A DNA stretch of 64,000 nucleotides, taken from positions 34,616,795-34,680,794 of the forward strand of contig OY821740.1 in assembly GCA_963682055.1 (NCBI GenBank), in the 5' to 3' direction. The stretch comes from Primula veris (taxonomy: Eukaryota > Streptophyta > Magnoliopsida > Ericales > Primulaceae). A program made the position numbers and the translations under genes. The notes below the pieces were generated by a model. The model was given only the letters and a program-made list of their open reading frames with translations. It was not told the origin of the DNA and did no database searches. Positions 61,201 through 64,000 of the stretch are shown piece by piece. The stretch's first letter is position 1; each line of letters begins with the position of its first letter.

Positions 61201-63286
61201 AATACCGAGGATATAAGTTTTCCATCAAAATACTCTCAGTCATTCATTTCCCAGTTTATAGCTTGTCTTTGGAAACAGAATATGTCATATTGGCGAAATC
61301 CTCAATACACTGCAGTGCGCTTCTTCTACACTGTCATCATTTCCTTGATGTTTGGGTCAATATGCTGGAAATTTGGTTCAAAGAGGTAATTAATTTAAAA
61401 TTTTCTAAAAAATCAAGTTTCTGTTCCCACGTGTTAGTTTTCCTTGCCACATTGCCAAATGTTTATTTGTGTCTTCATTTTATTATATGAACTCAGTTTT
61501 ATCCATTTTGGAAAAAGAAAGACGTTTAAGTATTCATAATCAAGAATAGTCTCCTTTGGAATACGTCTTATTTCTAAGTATGATAAAGACAAAACCCTAG
61601 TTATCAGGAAACTCGCTCTTACATGAGGACTTGTTAACGAAAAACTTGTTCAATCCCAAATTCCGTGTTTCCGAAACTCATATTTAAACTTGCTTTTGAG
61701 AAGTTCCTGTGGCTGTAATTGGAGTACTAGAAATAAATCATCTGTAGTTAAAATTTGTGTGATTTCTAGTATCAAACCGAACAGTCTTTTGTAAAATTTG
61801 CTTTTGTTTTTGTAACTATACATGTAACTTTTTCCTTGAGTGTATTTCAAGTACTAATATTACATATTGTATATGTCCATTTATCAAATCAATATTTCCC
61901 ATTTTTCTTTATAATTTTACAGCCATGTTTTATGTTTCCATTTCCCACTTCGGTTTCCCAAATTGACATCTATGAGGAAAAACTATTTTAAATTTTACCT
62001 TACAAAATGAAGAACAATCACAAATTTAGAAGCAATACCAAACGGTCTTGTCTGGTGAAAAGTAAGAACCTTCATCTTCTTGTCTGTTCTTCTATACTCA
62101 TTTTATGAACTTTAAATTTTGTATAAAGTAGTTCCATCAGTTACTTTAATTTGGGTTTTTGATAGGGGAACACAGCAGGATATATTTAATGCAATGGGGT
62201 CCATGTACTCTGCTGTCCTGTTTATTGGAATAACAAATGCAACTTCTGTTCAACCGGTTGTTTATGTTGAGAGGACTGTCTCGTATCGAGAAAGAGCAGC
62301 TGGGATGTATTCGTCCCTACCATTTGCTTTTGCACAGGTAATTCATATCACAATTTCTTTAGTCAAACACGTTATACCATTGTTTTGCTTCTGTGAGAGT
62401 GAATCATGAAAAATTGTTTAGCACCCCATCTTATGTAAAAGCTTTAATCCTGATTCGTGAGAGAGAAGGGTGGCGCTAACTTTAAAGAGTTGGGGAATAT
62501 CAGATTTGTGCATTAACTTATGGTCATATTTCAAATTTGCATACTAACTTACAGAAATTAGCAATTAGTTCTTAACAGTGTTCTAAAAAGTGAGCCAAGG
62601 CAGAAATTAGGCGGCGGTAGGCGAAGGCCAGAGGCGTAAGAGATTAAACGGGATTAAGCGGATTAGACGATGATTAAGCGGAATTAGGTGGGATTTACAG
62701 CTAAGTGACCTATTGCAGCCAAAAATCCGCCTACCCCGTTTAGCACATTGGTTCTTAACACTACATTTCTGGACAATTTTATTGCAGTTCATATATTAAA
62801 AAAACTGACCGGGATTCAAACACGAAAGACCTGATTGAGCAATAAGAGATATATTTGGTACACTAAGTGTACTAAAATCTTTGAGAATGCACTAATTGCT
62901 TATAATTTAAGGTTCAAAAATTTGAAAATATGTTTTTGTACAAAACTGTAATTAATCCCTCTAAAATTCCGGCATATATTATCTTTCTGCGAATGTTAGA
63001 CACTAATTCTCCTAAAATTTTCGGTTGACAGGTTGCCGTTGAGTTCCCTTACGTGTTTGTACAGTCGGTTATTTACAGCTTCATATTCTACTTCATGGCA
63101 TCTTTTGAGTTGAATCTTTTGAAGCTCGTGTGGTACTTATACTTCATGTATTTCACGTTGTTATACTTTACTTTTTTCGGAATGATGACTATTGCTGTCG
63201 CCCCCAACCATAACATTGCTGCAATACTCGCGGCTCCATTTTATACGATGTGGAATCTTTTCAGCGGCTTCATGATTCCTCGCATG
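49212..63286 (+). CDS. ABCG32: PDR-type full-size ABC transporter, ABCG32-like (23 exons seen; 3' end outside window)
   Basis: Exons: 49212-49435, 50941-51061, 51151-51239, 51367-51451, 51553-51712, 51826-51902, 52018-52071, 52260-52350, 52443-52744, 53162-53440, 53965-54281, 54616-54776, 54853-54956, 55707-55866, 56980-57102, 57205-57299, 57916-58248, 59327-59617, 60749-60832, 60923-61056, 61158-61385, 62166-62337 and 63032-63286. Phases match throughout, giving 1,313 codons without a stop. NBD1 has Walker [10 protein letters not shown], signature ISGGQKKR and Walker [16 protein letters not shown]1 has FFRTTMHHD and [17 protein letters not shown]2 has Walker [22 protein letters not shown], signature [20 protein letters not shown] and Walker [18 protein letters not shown]2 has [17 protein letters not shown] and [10 protein letters not shown], ending at the segment [12 protein letters not shown]. 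About 100 C-terminal residues should lie beyond 64000. ABCG32 in Arabidopsis exports cutin precursors for the cuticle; that role here is inferred from recalled similarity. Confidence 0.93.
49690..50790 (+). repeat. Tandem array of about 155-bp units in intron 1 of the ABCG gene
   Basis: The phrase GCATTTGGATAATCAAGCTT recurs with starts of GGATAATC at 49823, 49981, 50118, 50271, 50428, 50587 and 50744 (spacings 158, 137, 153, 157, 159 and 157). Each unit also has TTTTGTGTTTTGATG-TGTTTTA, GGGAGTGTTTGGTGG and ACTTTTAAGCTCA blocks. More diverged copies reach left to about 49490. The array fills most of the 1,505-bp intron 49436-50940. Confidence 0.92.
56197..56424. mobile_element. Fold-back element in intron 14 of the ABCG gene
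   Basis: The inner arms TGCTCCAAATCAAGATTTGATTA and TAATCAAATCTTGATTTGGAG are near-perfect inverted copies. Outer blocks GGACACTTTTTTGCA against TGCATAAAAGTGTTC, and TATATATGGACATC against GGTGTCCATATAT, extend the pairing. It is about 228 bp and non-coding. Confidence 0.7.
59930..60535. mobile_element. Repeat-rich insertion in intron 18 of the ABCG gene
   Basis: GATGGGTGATTACAACCTGG occurs twice (near 59943 and 60034), and its partial complement GTAATCACCCATC lies between them. AAACCTATAGTTTTTAG (about 59985) has an inverted partner CTAAAAACTATAGGTTT near 60508-60525. This looks like a damaged inverted-repeat element of about 0.6 kb. The ends are not exact. Confidence 0.45.
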
Positions 63287-64000
63287 GTAACCACTTGCTC
63301 CATTTTATAAATAACAACAATACTTTGTTAACCTAATATCACAACTCTTTACTCTCATTAGTGTATGCGTTTTGTGTTAAAACTTTTGATACCACTGCAT
63401 TACATTCTGTCCATCGCAATTGCATGAATCATCATTTAATCCAACTAAAATAATTATCTGCAGGCCCCAGTGCTTCCACAATTTTTGTCTTATTTTTTTT
63501 TTTTGGTATGCCAACTAGTCATTATACATTCTTAGCTTCGTGTATGAGCATTAGAATGTTTAAAAACCTATCCGTTTCATATCATCTGTTGCTACTTTTG
63601 GATAAAGAAATTCGCATTTGACACATACTTGGACTTCACGATTGTAGACTTTTAGTTGAGACCATGCAACATAAAGTTCCCCTGTTGACTTTTTGTTACC
63701 ATCATCTGTTGTAGGAAATCCACGAGTACGACCATTTTTAAGAATTTGTCTAAGATGACATACTAGACAGTTGGGGGCTGCGGCCCCCTAATTTTGATTA
63801 AAAAAATGATGAATTTGTAAAAAAAAATTCAAAGTACTTTTATTAAAATCTTTAAAAATTGTGCTTTAGGCTTTCAGCCCTCCATTTACCAAGAGTAGCA
63901 TTTCAGCCCCTCCTTTTTAAAGTTCCTGGTTCCGTCCCTGGACATACTTTTCGTACCATAGATGGTGAAAAGTAATATTTTAAGAATAAAAAGTATAAAA
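63287..64000. other. Start of the last ABCG intron, containing element debris
   Basis: No exon resembling the missing C-terminus was found here, so the intron runs past the window edge. At 63773-63792 there is a G/C palindrome (GGGGGCTGCGGCCCCC), and near 63880-63945 the phrases TTCAGCCC, CAGCCCCTCC and GGTTCCGTCCCTGG are typical of degraded plant transposable elements. Confidence 0.5.

Noticed and set aside
63287..64000. Final exon of the ABCG transporter within the window
   Set aside because: None of the expected Trp-rich segment after the last membrane loop could be found in any frame, so it must lie beyond the right edge.
1..64000. CRISPR array, prokaryotic operon or bacterial mobile element
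   Set aside because: The window is plant nuclear DNA with spliced genes; no regularly spaced direct repeats with unique spacers were seen.

Overview
The window is nuclear DNA of a flowering plant, most likely a eudicot. It is AT-rich and its genes have many short GT-AG introns. It carries plant-only gene families (a PsbP-domain thylakoid protein, SYP3-type syntaxin, full-size PDR/ABCG transporter and thionin-like peptide) and plant-only repeats (Cassandra TRIM elements and an endogenous Caulimoviridae fragment). Species cannot be fixed from the sequence alone. No prokaryotic or organellar segment was seen.

Layout from left to right. Positions 1-1113 (minus) hold the 5' part of a class-B DnaJ/Hsp40 gene that runs off the left edge. 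Divergent from it, 2274-7516 (plus) is a complete 11-exon gene for a thylakoid-lumen PsbP-domain protein, closest to PPD5. Positions 9129-12926 (minus) hold a complete five-exon Qa-SNARE of the SYP31/SYP32 (syntaxin-5) type, with a further intron in its 5' leader. Positions 15934-16966 (minus) hold a two-exon thionin-like Cys-rich secreted peptide whose second exon is short and easily missed. A Cassandra TRIM retrotransposon with a 5S-RNA domain in each LTR lies at 18491-19182, and a second, older copy lies in the opposite orientation at 30180-30872. Positions 19977-24380 (minus) hold a four-exon membrane-anchored RING-H2 E3 ligase. From about 26 to 38 kb there is no recognisable gene, only repeat-rich DNA with several fold-back/MITE-like elements.

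Positions 38459-41184 (plus) hold a two-exon PP2A B' (B56) regulatory subunit, with a duplicated leader and a possible alternative 3' exon at 41973-42058. About 0.6 kb beyond that exon is a 3,994-bp broken fragment of an endogenous pararetrovirus (42837-46830), flanked by a perfect 218-bp direct repeat. A U6 snRNA pseudogene follows near 48.06 kb. From 49212 to the right edge (plus) is a PDR-type ABC transporter of the ABCG32 clade; 23 exons (1,313 codons) are visible and the last roughly 100 residues lie outside the window. Its first intron is mostly a tandem array of about 155-bp units.

The host genes are ordinary unlinked housekeeping or surface-barrier genes and do not form a functional cluster. 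The less ordinary content is in the repeats: the Cassandra LTRs combine a snRNA-type USE, a TATA box and a 5S internal promoter; the viral fragment has an unusually long target-site-like duplication; and the thionin-like gene depends on a short downstream exon. All exon borders were read by eye from splice consensus, reading frame and family resemblance, without transcript data.
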